From positions 1 to 64,000 of the forward strand of contig JALOLD010000012.1 of the NCBI GenBank assembly GCA_025456145.1: a DNA stretch of 64,000 nucleotides, given 5' to 3'. Positions 1 through 6,634 of this stretch are shown here, piece by piece (the stretch's first letter is position 1; the number at the start of each line of letters is the position of its first letter). Under the pieces are notes generated by a model that saw nothing but the letters and a program-made list of their open reading frames with translations, searched no databases and had not been told where the DNA came from. Both the position numbers and the translations under genes were made by a program. The DNA is from Thermoanaerobaculales bacterium (GTDB lineage Bacteria > Acidobacteriota > Thermoanaerobaculia > Thermoanaerobaculales > Sulfomarinibacteraceae).

Positions 1-975
1 GAGTTCCACTTCGAGGGGGTCGGCGATGTCGGGGTCGCCGAGCTGCTGACCAGCTTCGCGGCCCAGTACTACGAGGCCAACCCGGCGATCCCGCGCACCG
101 TCGAGACCGCGGTCGAGCTCCCCGAGGACGACCGCGAGCCGCTCCGCTCATGGCTCGCCCACCGGCGCCGCGGCGCGGTCGAGATCGCCACGCCGAGACG
201 CGGGCCGCGGGCCCGCCGGGTCGAGCTCGCCCGGGACAACGCCCGCGCCGCCTTCGAGCTGCGCTTCCGCGCCCCGCGGTCCCAGGCACAGCATCTGGCC
301 CGCCGGCTCGGCGAGGCGCTCGGCCTCGATCGTCCGGTCGAGCACCTCGAGTGCTTCGACATCTCGCACTCGGGCGGCAAGGACACCACGGCCTCGTGCG
401 TTGTCTGGCGCTCGGGCCGGATGGACCGTCGTGCCTACCGCAGCTTCCGGATCCGCTCGGTCGAAGGCATCGACGACTTCGCCTCGATCGCCGAGGCGGT
501 GACCCGGCGCTACCGGCGGCTGCGCGACGAGGGCTCAACGATGCCCGACCTCGTGCTGATCGACGGCGGCGTCGGCCAGCTCAACGCGGCGATGGCGGCG
601 GTCGACGCCCTCGGGCTCGAGCTCGCCATGGCCGGCCTGGCCAAGCGCGAGGAGGAGGTCTGGCTGCCCGGAGCGCCCGAGCCGCTCCGTCTCGAATCGA
701 CCGACCCCGCCCACCTCGTGCTCCGCCAGGCGCGCGACGAGGCCCACCGATTCGCCATCAGCCGCCACCGCGCGCGCCGCGGCAAGCGCACCCTGGCGAC
801 CGAGCTCATCAACGTCCCCGGCATCGGTCCCGGCCGGGCGAAGGCCCTTCTCACCCGCTTCGGCTCGGTGCGCGGCGTCCAGCAGGCCACCGCCGAGGAG
901 CTCCAGCGCGCCCTCGGGCCCCGCCTCGGCCGTCACCTCTTCCACCACCTCCACGCCGGCGAGACCGTCGAGTAG
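1..975 (+). CDS. uvrC: UvrABC excinuclease subunit C, 3' part
   Basis: Dual-incision nuclease subunit of nucleotide excision repair. Only the last 324 residues are present; the start lies before the window. The RNase H-like endonuclease core is recognisable from ECFDISHSGG (about window residue 116) with the following SCVVW, and from DLVLIDGGVGQL. The protein ends in the usual helix-hairpin-helix pair (INVPGIGPGRAKALL), which binds DNA near the 5' incision. The GIY-YIG domain is expected upstream. No co-directional partner follows; the next 570 bases are repeat-rich and non-coding. Confidence 0.95.
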   Translation, partial: EFHFEGVGDVGVAELLTSFAAQYYEANPAIPRTVETAVELPEDDREPLRSWLAHRRRGAVEIATPRRGPRARRVELARDNARAAFELRFRAPRSQAQHLARRLGEALGLDRPVEHLECFDISHSGGKDTTASCVVWRSGRMDRRAYRSFRIRSVEGIDDFASIAEAVTRRYRRLRDEGSTMPDLVLIDGGVGQLNAAMAAVDALGLELAMAGLAKREEEVWLPGAPEPLRLESTDPAHLVLRQARDEAHRFAISRHRARRGKRTLATELINVPGIGPGRAKALLTRFGSVRGVQQATAEELQRALGPRLGRHLFHHLHAGETVE

Positions 976-1052
976 GCACAATTTTCACTGCGTTGCCGGA
1001 TTGCGATGGTACCGGCGATCGCACCCTTCCCGTTTGGATCGCTACAACGCCG

Positions 1053-1077
1053 TAGTAGCGTGACCGGTACCTTTAGG
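1053..1077 (-). repeat. copy of a short dispersed repeat
   Basis: On the minus strand this carries GGTACCGGTCACGCTACT, which matches 3513-3537 with a few substitutions. It is a single arm here, while the second locus has two opposed arms. It lies in the non-coding space after uvrC, just before the hexamer-repeat hairpin element. Confidence 0.55.
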
Positions 1078-1125
1078 TTTCGCAAGAGTGCCCGAGTCCG
1101 CGTCCGCGTCCGATGCGACGGCTCG

Positions 1126-1307
1126 CTCCCCCTCCCGCTCCCGCTCCCGCTCCCGATGCGATGACCCAAGCACCGTCGCAACCACGAAGGCACTAAGGGA
1201 TTTGGTGTTGCGGGCGTTTCGCCCGCACGCCTTCTCCAGCACCTCCGTCGATCGCGGCTGCGGTCGACGGAGAACCTCGGGAGCGGGAGCGGGAGCGGGA
1301 GGGGGAG
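1126..1307. repeat. intergenic hairpin element with perfect 30-bp hexamer-repeat arms
   Basis: Positions 1126-1155 are (CTCCCC)(CTCCCG)x4, and 1278-1307 are their exact reverse complement over 30 of 30 bases. The centre holds two more inverted repeats, TGCGGGCG/CGCCCGCA around 1209-1227 and CTCCGTCGA/TCGACGGAG at 1243-1251 and 1264-1272, plus a GTCGCAACCACGAAG motif that recurs at 47559. A second hexamer stretch (GCGTCC type) precedes it at about 1096-1112. The region 976-1549 has no credible gene; open frames through it are low-complexity. Confidence 0.85.
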
Positions 1308-1549
1308 GGAGGGTGCCTGCAGCGTCCCCTTGACATCCGCGTTCCACCAACTTACCCTTTCTTTACACCATGAACGTCGTCGCCCACCCGCCCGCGACCA
1401 CCCCCCGCGCCGATGGGCTCGGTCCGATCGAGTGGATGCGCCGCGCCATCGCCCGTCTCGGCGCCCGTCTCCGCGACGGAGGCGCGATCCTGACCAGGGC
1501 CCGGCGAGCCGTTCTCGCTCTCCTCCCCTCCCGAGAGCTCGGAACCGTC

Positions 1550-1841
1550 GAGGCGCTACCGCATCCCCTCCCTGCCTCGTCCCGACACCCGGATCTCCGG
1601 CCCGTCGAAGCCCGCCGCCACCATCTCGACGAGTCGGCCGTCGAGAAGGCTGCCAAACAGCCGGCACGGGTTCCGGTCATCACCAAGCCGACCGGCCGAC
1701 CCGCCTCCCCCCACCTCAGGGCCGGCGACGACATCCGAACCATCCAGGAGATCCTCGGCCACCGGGACGTCAAGACGATGATCTCCACCCACATCCTCGA
1801 CCCGTCCGGAGGCCGCGGGATCGTCAGCCCTGCCGTCACCC
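1550..1841 (+). pseudogene. intI: integron integrase (IntI) C-terminal remnant
   Basis: The reading frame still spells the end of an integron tyrosine recombinase: EALPHPL, RRHHLDESAVEKA, GDDIRTIQEILGHRDVKT and THILDPSGGRGIVSP match the IntI C-terminus in order. The box that should read HTLRHSFATHLLEAG is collapsed to PHLRAG, which removes the catalytic Arg. The nucleophilic Tyr of MIYTH is Ser (MISTH, TAC to TCC). Nothing convincing of the N-terminal half remains, although the frame stays open from about 1370 to 1897. The enzyme cannot be active. It lies on the same strand as the cassettes downstream, an orientation known for some chromosomal integrons. Confidence 0.8.
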
Positions 1842-1916
1842 TGCACCGGGTCGGCCCATCCGAATTCCCCGCTCACGAGGGTGAAGTGCGCCCCTGAGCA
1901 CGAGAACATCCCTCCT

Positions 1917-2082
1917 GTTATCGACCCGATCGAGCACGATAACAACCTTCTCCCGCCAATCCCGAACATGCATGCTCACCAAGCACTTGACACCCCAGGA
2001 CCACCCGAACAAGATGAAGCGGGACGACCAGGATGAAGCACGTTTCCACCAATCCCCGTAGTATCGCTAATTAGAGTTAGGC
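1917..2082 (+). other. attI-like junction region of the decayed integron
   Basis: Between the dead integrase and the first cassette-like gene lie an inverted pair GTTATCG (1917-1923) / CGATAAC (1937-1943) and a core-site match GTTAGGC at 2076-2082 (consensus GTTRRRY). This is where attI and the first recombination point would be expected. The assignment rests on position and a 7-base match, so it is tentative. Confidence 0.4.
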
Positions 2083-2128
2083 TCGGAACCCGAATGGTCG
2101 GCAGTAGTCTCACTCCTGGGAGCGCCAG

Positions 2129-2593
2129 ATGGATCTAAGGAAGAGACTCTCAACCAAAGACGCGGACCAATCTTCCGATGCCAGGGGGAAACCCTGGAAT
2201 ACCTGGTTGCTGCTTGGGGGGTTGGTCGTCTTTCTTTCGATACCCTTCTTGGTAGGGTTGAAGCTGCCGGGCACCGTCAACTACGGGAATCGATACAGAC
2301 CCGCGACAGCTGTCACCGGAAAGCGAGTTCCAGACCTCGCAGCCATCATCAGCATCGACCGGCAAGAGACTTTCCGGGTCTCGAACGGCGAGGAGGTTGC
2401 GATCCCAGTGCACACGGAAAGAGAACTACACGAAGCGATCGAGGGGATCGTCCGTTCGTTCCCCGACCGTCCGTTCTTGCTGAAGATCGATCGAGATACC
2501 CCGTACGATCACGTTGACATAGTAATCAAGGCATTGAGGGCAGCCGATGTCAAGAACATCTACTTTCATACGGAACCAATACCCCAATCATGA
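2129..2593 (+). CDS. ExbD/TolR-like membrane-anchored periplasmic protein
   Basis: 154 residues: a short cytoplasmic N-terminus, one membrane segment at about 27-45 (WLLLGGLVVFLSIPFLVGL) and a periplasmic domain. The last 60 residues resemble the ExbD/TolR domain that couples the proton-motive force to outer-membrane transport (KIDRDTPYDHVDIVIKALRAA then VKNIYFHTE). There is no ExbB/TolQ partner, and the N-terminal helix lacks an obvious conserved Asp, so an energising role is uncertain. A GGGAG ribosome site precedes the ATG. Its stop codon is followed 4 nt later by an attC, so it appears to be a gene cassette. GC is lower than in the neighbours. Confidence 0.7.
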   Translation: MDLRKRLSTKDADQSSDARGKPWNTWLLLGGLVVFLSIPFLVGLKLPGTVNYGNRYRPATAVTGKRVPDLAAIISIDRQETFRVSNGEEVAIPVHTERELHEAIEGIVRSFPDRPFLLKIDRDTPYDHVDIVIKALRAADVKNIYFHTEPIPQS

Positions 2594-2597
2594 ACGC

Positions 2598-2672
2598 GCC
2601 TAACCACCCGTTCCAGGCGGACCGCGACCCGCGCGAGCGCGGGCCGCGTCCGCTGAACTCCAGTCGTTATGC
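2598..2672 (+). other. attC recombination site (cassette 59-base element)
   Basis: A complete attC. R'' is GCCTAAC (2598-2604) and the L'' region is GTTCCAGGCGGAC. The near-perfect central stem is built from GCGGACCGCG and CGCGTCCGC around CCCGCGC/GCGCGGG. The L' region is GTCCGCTGAACTCCAG and R' is GTTATGC (2666-2672). The unpaired bases and box spacing match environmental attC sites. It closes the ExbD-like cassette and directly precedes the next one. Confidence 0.85.
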
Positions 2673-2688
2673 CCCATAGGGAAGGTAC

Positions 2689-3474
2689 ATGCCTACCTGC
2701 TTCGTGATCCAGCCCTTCGACTCCGGAAAGTTCGACAAGCGCTTCGATGACGTGTTCGCCCCGGCGATCAAGGAGGCCGGACTGGAAGCGTATCGTGTCG
2801 ATCGCGATCCGAATGTGGAGGTACCGATCGAAGCCATTGAAGATGGAATCAAAAACGCCGCCATCTGCTTGGCCGACATTACGACAGACAATCCCAACGT
2901 TTGGTACGAGCTTGGATATGCCTTCGCGTCCGGACGCCCGGTCGTAATGGTCTGCTCTGAGGAGCGAACGACTCATAGGTATCCCTTCGACATACAGCAT
3001 CGAACAGTTCTCAACTATTCTGTCGAGGCGCCCAGTGATTTCGAACGCCTCCGTGCACAGCTTAGTGAGAAACTCATGGCGCTCCTTAGCAAGAAGGAGG
3101 CGCTCCGTCAGATAGTGGAATCGGAACAGGTCGCGCCAACCCACGGGCTTAGTCAGCCGGAACTTGTGGTTCTTGCAATTCTCGCTGGCGATACAGGGCT
3201 CCCGGGCAGCAGTTCGCCTCTATATTCACTAAAGAGGAGTGCAGAACGCTCAGGGTTGACGTCTATTGGATTCTCGCTTGCTTTTCGTCGACTACTAAGT
3301 AAGGGGTTGATCGAGACTATAGATACGATGGACGAGCACGGCGAATCCTACGAGGCTGCTCGCCTGACAGATCACGGCTGGCACTGGGTCGAGCGGAATG
3401 AATCCTTGTTCGTCCTCAAGAAGGGCCCCAAGCCCACGGGATTCGATGATCTGGATGATGACATCCCGTTTTGA
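2689..3474 (+). CDS. TIR/deoxyribosyltransferase-like cassette protein with an SSB-type DDDIPF tail
   Basis: 261 residues. The N-terminal 140 residues form a Rossmann-like domain of the nucleoside 2-deoxyribosyltransferase/TIR-like group: CFVIQPFDSGKFDKRF, an ADITTDNPNVWYELGYA motif holding the likely catalytic Glu, then GRPVVMVCSEE. Such domains cleave or bind nucleotides, including NAD, in prokaryotic immunity. Residues about 155-235 look like a winged helix. The final residues are DDLDDDIPF, and DDDIPF is identical to the bacterial SSB C-terminal tip that recruits repair and replication proteins. An AGGGAAGG ribosome site precedes the ATG. It is flanked by a full attC upstream and a half attC downstream, so it is a cassette. 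Function is not proven; a defence role is inferred. Confidence 0.7.
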   Translation: MPTCFVIQPFDSGKFDKRFDDVFAPAIKEAGLEAYRVDRDPNVEVPIEAIEDGIKNAAICLADITTDNPNVWYELGYAFASGRPVVMVCSEERTTHRYPFDIQHRTVLNYSVEAPSDFERLRAQLSEKLMALLSKKEALRQIVESEQVAPTHGLSQPELVVLAILAGDTGLPGSSSPLYSLKRSAERSGLTSIGFSLAFRRLLSKGLIETIDTMDEHGESYEAARLTDHGWHWVERNESLFVLKKGPKPTGFDDLDDDIPF

Positions 3475-3479
3475 CATGG

Positions 3480-3507
3480 GCATAACAACGCAATCCACCG
3501 GAGCGGT
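3480..3507 (+). other. truncated attC (left half only)
   Basis: GCATAAC, the exact complement of GTTATGC, begins 5 nt after the cassette stop and is followed by AACGCAATCCACCGGAGCGG. That fits the R''/L'' half of an attC. The matching right half is absent; an inverted-repeat element starts instead, so the array end looks broken. Confidence 0.55.
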
Positions 3508-3512
3508 AACAG

Positions 3513-3609
3513 CCTAAAGGTGCCAGTCACGCTATTAAGGGTTTGTTACGGAGAAGGGCGGCTGACGGGCGGCGCAGTTGCGCAATAGCGTGACCGAGGA
3601 ACCCTTTTT
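3513..3609. repeat. small palindromic repeat element
   Basis: The left arm contains GGTGCCAGTCACGCTATT (3519-3536). The right arm at 3583-3609 carries AATAGCGTGACCGAGGAACC, nearly its reverse complement. The left arm matches 1053-1077. It begins exactly where the attC half-site breaks off, so it may have inserted into, or recombined with, that site. Confidence 0.55.
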
Positions 3610-3650
3610 GGTACCTTCTCAATCCCGTTGTTTGCGCGATGGACCTTCAA

Positions 3651-5012
3651 TTAGGGGGTAGGTACTACCCGCCCGGGGTTGTTCGTGCCCCTCACTCGAG
3701 GGGTCTCCGGGTATCCGGCTTGTTTGATTAGACATGCTTGGTTAGCCTCAATAACGGTAATCAAGGCTTCCCGCTCATCTCCTGAGTTGGGGTCAACGTG
3801 GAAGGGCAACGGGGCTGAACCTACCCTTGAATTTCCTACGGGCAGAGTAACCCATAGCTTGCTCACCCTAGCGGTCCAGGAGCACCCCGGTTGAGTGGTA
3901 ACGCTGATGATACCGTTTCCCCCGGTGTGGTCCATCGGAATGGTAAGTGGTCGCACCTCGAAGGTACAAGACGGTGGTGTCGGGGTTGGAGTAGGAGTTG
4001 GTGAAGGCGTTGGAGTGGCAGTTGGTGTTGGAGTGGGGGTTGGTGTTGAGGGCGGTGTCCCGTAGTCCGTCCAGTCATACCGAAGGGAGAAGTCCAGATA
4101 GGTTTGGAACAGCTTAGGGGCATCTGTGAGCAGCTCAAACGGTGCTGTCCGGTTGGGCCAAATCCCTGTATCAGAACCGTTGATGTATGACCCGTCCACA
4201 AAGCCCCACTCAATGTCCAGAAACTCATCATTGGTGGTCTTCACCAGAATAGCCACAATGGTAAACGTGGAGGCTACTGTGCCCGAGTTTCTGAGGTCCC
4301 CGGTCAACCTCAGCTTATCCTCGTTCCAGCCCCAAGGAGACTGATACAGCGTCCCATCCAGGGCCACGTTTGCATTGGGTGGGTACGTTGGGTAGTATTC
4401 AGCATCCACGCTATAGGTAAAGCTAGCCACTTGATTGGGGTTCACATCCACGTACATCCCGAAGAACCCCACTTCAAGCCGCTTGAGGCAGGTACCGGTT
4501 TGGACTGCTGAGAGCTTCAAGCATGTGCCCCAGATGAAGGAGTCTTCGGAGGCAATCACCTGCCCAGACGAGTTTCTGAAGTTGAGGGTGACCCGCACAA
4601 AGGACGCGGTAGAACTTCCAGTGTTGACCAGCTCCCCCATCACGTACATCGTTCCGGGTGACGCTTCATACCACCACAGCCCGGTTGAGGTCAGGGTAAA
4701 GGCTGTGGTCTTGAGCGGTACCCCACCGGTTCCCATCTGTGCTCTAGCCCGAAGAACACGGTCTTCACGGGCAGCGGTTTGCTCTTCCTTCCGGATCTCC
4801 TTTAGGATGTCCCGAGGCTGGCTGTCCGGCACCCTGGTCAACTGGACGGACTCAACCTCCCCAGAAGCAGCCACCCGCCTGGGTTCTCCTGCCGGTGCCC
4901 AGACGGACGCTAAGATGAGCAGGGTTAGTAGAATCGGAACTCTGCGTATGTTGTGTGCAGGCACGTTGACCTTCTTGTAGGTTGCTCTGCTTAGGACTCC
5001 CGGGTAGTTCAT
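3651..5012 (-). CDS. secreted FxLYD / Pro-Thr linker / BACON domain protein
   Basis: About 453 residues. A signal peptide (ILLTLLILASVWAPAG) sits at about residues 26-41. An FxLYD-like domain occupies about 110-300 (GELVNTGSSTASFVRVTLNFR). A TPTPTP linker follows at about 322-350. A C-terminal BACON-type domain is seen from CTFEVRP through PGCSWTARVSKLWVTL. These modules mediate adhesion or carbohydrate binding on secreted proteins. The ATG at 5012 has a poor ribosome site. A GTG at 4964, preceded by AAGAAGG, would give a more typical signal peptide and may be the true start. GC is clearly lower than the chromosome average, which suggests acquisition. Confidence 0.75.
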   Translation of the reverse strand: MNYPGVLSRATYKKVNVPAHNIRRVPILLTLLILASVWAPAGEPRRVAASGEVESVQLTRVPDSQPRDILKEIRKEEQTAAREDRVLRARAQMGTGGVPLKTTAFTLTSTGLWWYEASPGTMYVMGELVNTGSSTASFVRVTLNFRNSSGQVIASEDSFIWGTCLKLSAVQTGTCLKRLEVGFFGMYVDVNPNQVASFTYSVDAEYYPTYPPNANVALDGTLYQSPWGWNEDKLRLTGDLRNSGTVASTFTIVAILVKTTNDEFLDIEWGFVDGSYINGSDTGIWPNRTAPFELLTDAPKLFQTYLDFSLRYDWTDYGTPPSTPTPTPTPTATPTPSPTPTPTPTPPSCTFEVRPLTIPMDHTGGNGIISVTTQPGCSWTARVSKLWVTLPVGNSRVGSAPLPFHVDPNSGDEREALITVIEANQACLIKQAGYPETPRVRGTNNPGRVVPTP

Positions 5013-5221
5013 CCACCCTGGGGTCTTCTTACAAATTCAGCACACCTCTCCCCCCGAAGCAAGACGAACCCTCAATCAGAGGGGAACCTGTGATTATCGG
5101 GCCTCCGTGCCCATCCGTGCCTGGAGAACCAGGTTAACGAAGTTGGGTCGAGGCCGGAGTCAGTCGGCCCTTTCGAATCAAATGCCCAGACCGACGAAAC
5201 CGTATTCGGTGACAGGCTTTA

Positions 5222-5262
5222 GAACCTCAGGAAGTTGCCGATTGGGGAACATCCTGAGGTTC
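5222..5262. repeat. 11-bp perfect stem-loop
   Basis: GAACCTCAGGA (5222-5232) and TCCTGAGGTTC (5252-5262) flank a 19-nt loop. No T-run follows on either strand, so it is more likely part of a repeat than an intrinsic terminator. The 5013-5434 gap otherwise holds no gene. Confidence 0.55.
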
Positions 5263-5265
5263 AAA

Positions 5266-5331
5266 GGCCTGGCACTCGATGTGACCTCCTATCGAGGCGC
5301 CCTTTCGTCTGACGCATCGAGGGCCAGGCAC
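5266..5331. repeat. imperfect inverted repeat
   Basis: CCTGGCACTCGATG near 5268 faces CATCGAGGGCCAGG near 5314, with about two mismatches. It is one of three stacked palindromic structures in the space beyond rnc. Confidence 0.45.
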
Positions 5332-5391
5332 CGGGTCCGCGCGACGTCGACGAGCTTCGGTACTTCCATGGGCTCGCAGGGTGTCCGGACT

Positions 5392-5431
5392 GGCGCGTCT
5401 GACGCGCCACCACGATTCGTCCGACGAATCG
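5392..5431 (-). terminator. double hairpin just beyond rnc
   Basis: GGCGCGTCTGACGCGCC (5392-5408) and CGATTCGTCCGACGAATCG (5413-5431) are two adjacent perfect hairpins with 7- and 8-bp stems and 3-nt loops, a few bases past the rnc stop. They could end rnc transcription, but no U-tract is present, so they may instead be dispersed palindromes. Confidence 0.4.
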
Positions 5432-5434
5432 TCC

Positions 5435-6145
5435 CTACTCCTCGGGGACGAGCCCGAGGCGGACGAGGGCGCGGCGGGCGGCGCGCTGCTGGGCGTCGCG
5501 CTTCGACCGGCCCTCGCCGCGGGCGATCTCCTCGCCGTTCCAGTCGACCGTGAAGACCCAGCGGCGCTGGTGGTCGGTGCCGCCCTTGCGGATCAGCCGG
5601 TACTCGGGAAGCGGCATCCCCTGAGCCTGGGCCGCCTCCTGGAGCGCCGACTTGGGGTTGGCGAGGGCCAGGGTGCGCTCGTCGAGGGCGTCGGCCTCCT
5701 CGCCGAGCTGACGCTCGACGAAGGCCCGCGCCTGCTCCCAGCCACCGTCGATCGCGATCGCCCCGATCACCGCCTCGAAGACGTCCTCGAGCAGGTTGGT
5801 CGAGCCGCGGCCGCCCCCGCGCTCGAGGCTCGCGCCGACCTCGACCCAGCCGTCGAGGCCGAGCAGCGCGGCCTGCTCGGCGAGGCGTTCGGAGCGAACC
5901 AGGTGGGTCCGCTTGCGGGTCAGGTCGCCCTGGTCGTCGCGCGGGAAGCGCTCGAAGAGCATGAGGGCGACCGCGTGGCTGAGCACCGCGTCGCCGAGGA
6001 ACTCGAGACGCTGGTACGAGCCGGCGAGGTCGGAGGCGACCGACGAGCCGTGGCGGAGCGCCCGGGTGAGAACCTCCCGGTCCGAGAACCGGTAGCCCAG
6101 GTTCTCCTCGAGCTCGGTGAGCGGGTCGGGTCGGTCGTCGTTCAC
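5435..6145 (-). CDS. rnc: ribonuclease III
   Basis: Double-strand-specific endoribonuclease for rRNA and mRNA processing, 236 residues, the usual length. The RNase III signature RLEFLGDAVL is at about residues 45-54. The second metal-binding acidic group lies in EDVFEAVIGAI. A C-terminal dsRNA-binding domain follows (NPKSALQEAAQAQG to SKRDAQQRAARRAL). It starts at GTG with no ribosome site. A TAGCAT box at 6152-6157 ends exactly 6 nt before the start, suggesting a leaderless message. The Mut7-C nuclease gene ends 9 nt upstream. Confidence 0.95.
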   Translation of the reverse strand: MNDDRPDPLTELEENLGYRFSDREVLTRALRHGSSVASDLAGSYQRLEFLGDAVLSHAVALMLFERFPRDDQGDLTRKRTHLVRSERLAEQAALLGLDGWVEVGASLERGGGRGSTNLLEDVFEAVIGAIAIDGGWEQARAFVERQLGEEADALDERTLALANPKSALQEAAQAQGMPLPEYRLIRKGGTDHQRRWVFTVDWNGEEIARGEGRSKRDAQQRAARRALVRLGLVPEE

Positions 6146-6151
6146 CTGGGC

Positions 6152-6157
6152 ATGCTA
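6152..6157 (-). promoter_or_regulatory. -10 box of a likely leaderless promoter for rnc
   Basis: TAGCAT on the minus strand, followed by 6 nt and then the GTG start. No Shine-Dalgarno sequence lies between. Confidence 0.4.
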
Positions 6158-6634
6158 CCCCGATCCGGCCATCAGGTGGCGGACCCGGGCGAACCGGACG
6201 TGGATCTGCTCGCCGTGGGTACCCGGCCAGTAGATGCGGCCGCAGCCGGCGCAGCGGCGGAAGCGCTCGGCGGTCGCGAGGACATAGGGCGGCACGTCGG
6301 CTGCGACCTCGCTCGCACCGACATCGATGAGCGCCCCGTTGCACTCGCCGCAACGCGCCGCCTCGAGGTCCTCCGGCGGCGGCAGACGGTGCCGGCCGAG
6401 GACCTCGGCGAGCTGGCCCTCGAGGGTCCCGGCCGCCACCATCTGGGTCCGCGGCCCGGCGGCGGCGAGCTCGCGATCGCGGGTCAGCAGCCAGCGGCCC
6501 TCGGCCTCGGCAATCCGTGCGAGCTCGGCGTCGGCCGGCTCGGTGCCGAGGTAGAGGCAGTCGTGGCCGCACAGCCGCAGCCACCGGGCGAGGCTTCCGA
6601 GCATCGCGTCGCAGAGAAAGCGCGGTCCCGGCAT
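6155..6634 (-). CDS. Mut7-C PIN-like RNase domain protein with zinc ribbon
   Basis: 159 residues. The PIN-like fold of the Mut7-C family is seen in FLCDAMLGSLARWLRLCGHD (catalytic Asp at residue 8) and LLTRDRELA. A four-cysteine zinc ribbon follows (CGECNGALIDV and CAGCGRIYWPGTH). These are predicted single-strand RNases; the cellular substrate is unknown. The start codon abuts the stop of the sulfatase-like gene, and rnc follows closely, so the three form an operon with an RNA-processing flavour. Confidence 0.85.
   Translation of the reverse strand: MPGPRFLCDAMLGSLARWLRLCGHDCLYLGTEPADAELARIAEAEGRWLLTRDRELAAAGPRTQMVAAGTLEGQLAEVLGRHRLPPPEDLEAARCGECNGALIDVGASEVAADVPPYVLATAERFRRCAGCGRIYWPGTHGEQIHVRFARVRHLMAGSG

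Noticed and set aside
1088-1333. Ser-Arg repeat protein (SRSRSR)
   Set aside because: It is the translation of the hexamer hairpin element; there is no start signal and the opposite arm encodes nothing comparable.
5142-5148. additional attC core site (GTTGGGT)
   Set aside because: Fits GTTRRRY, but no partner RYYYAAC or stem lies at attC distance.
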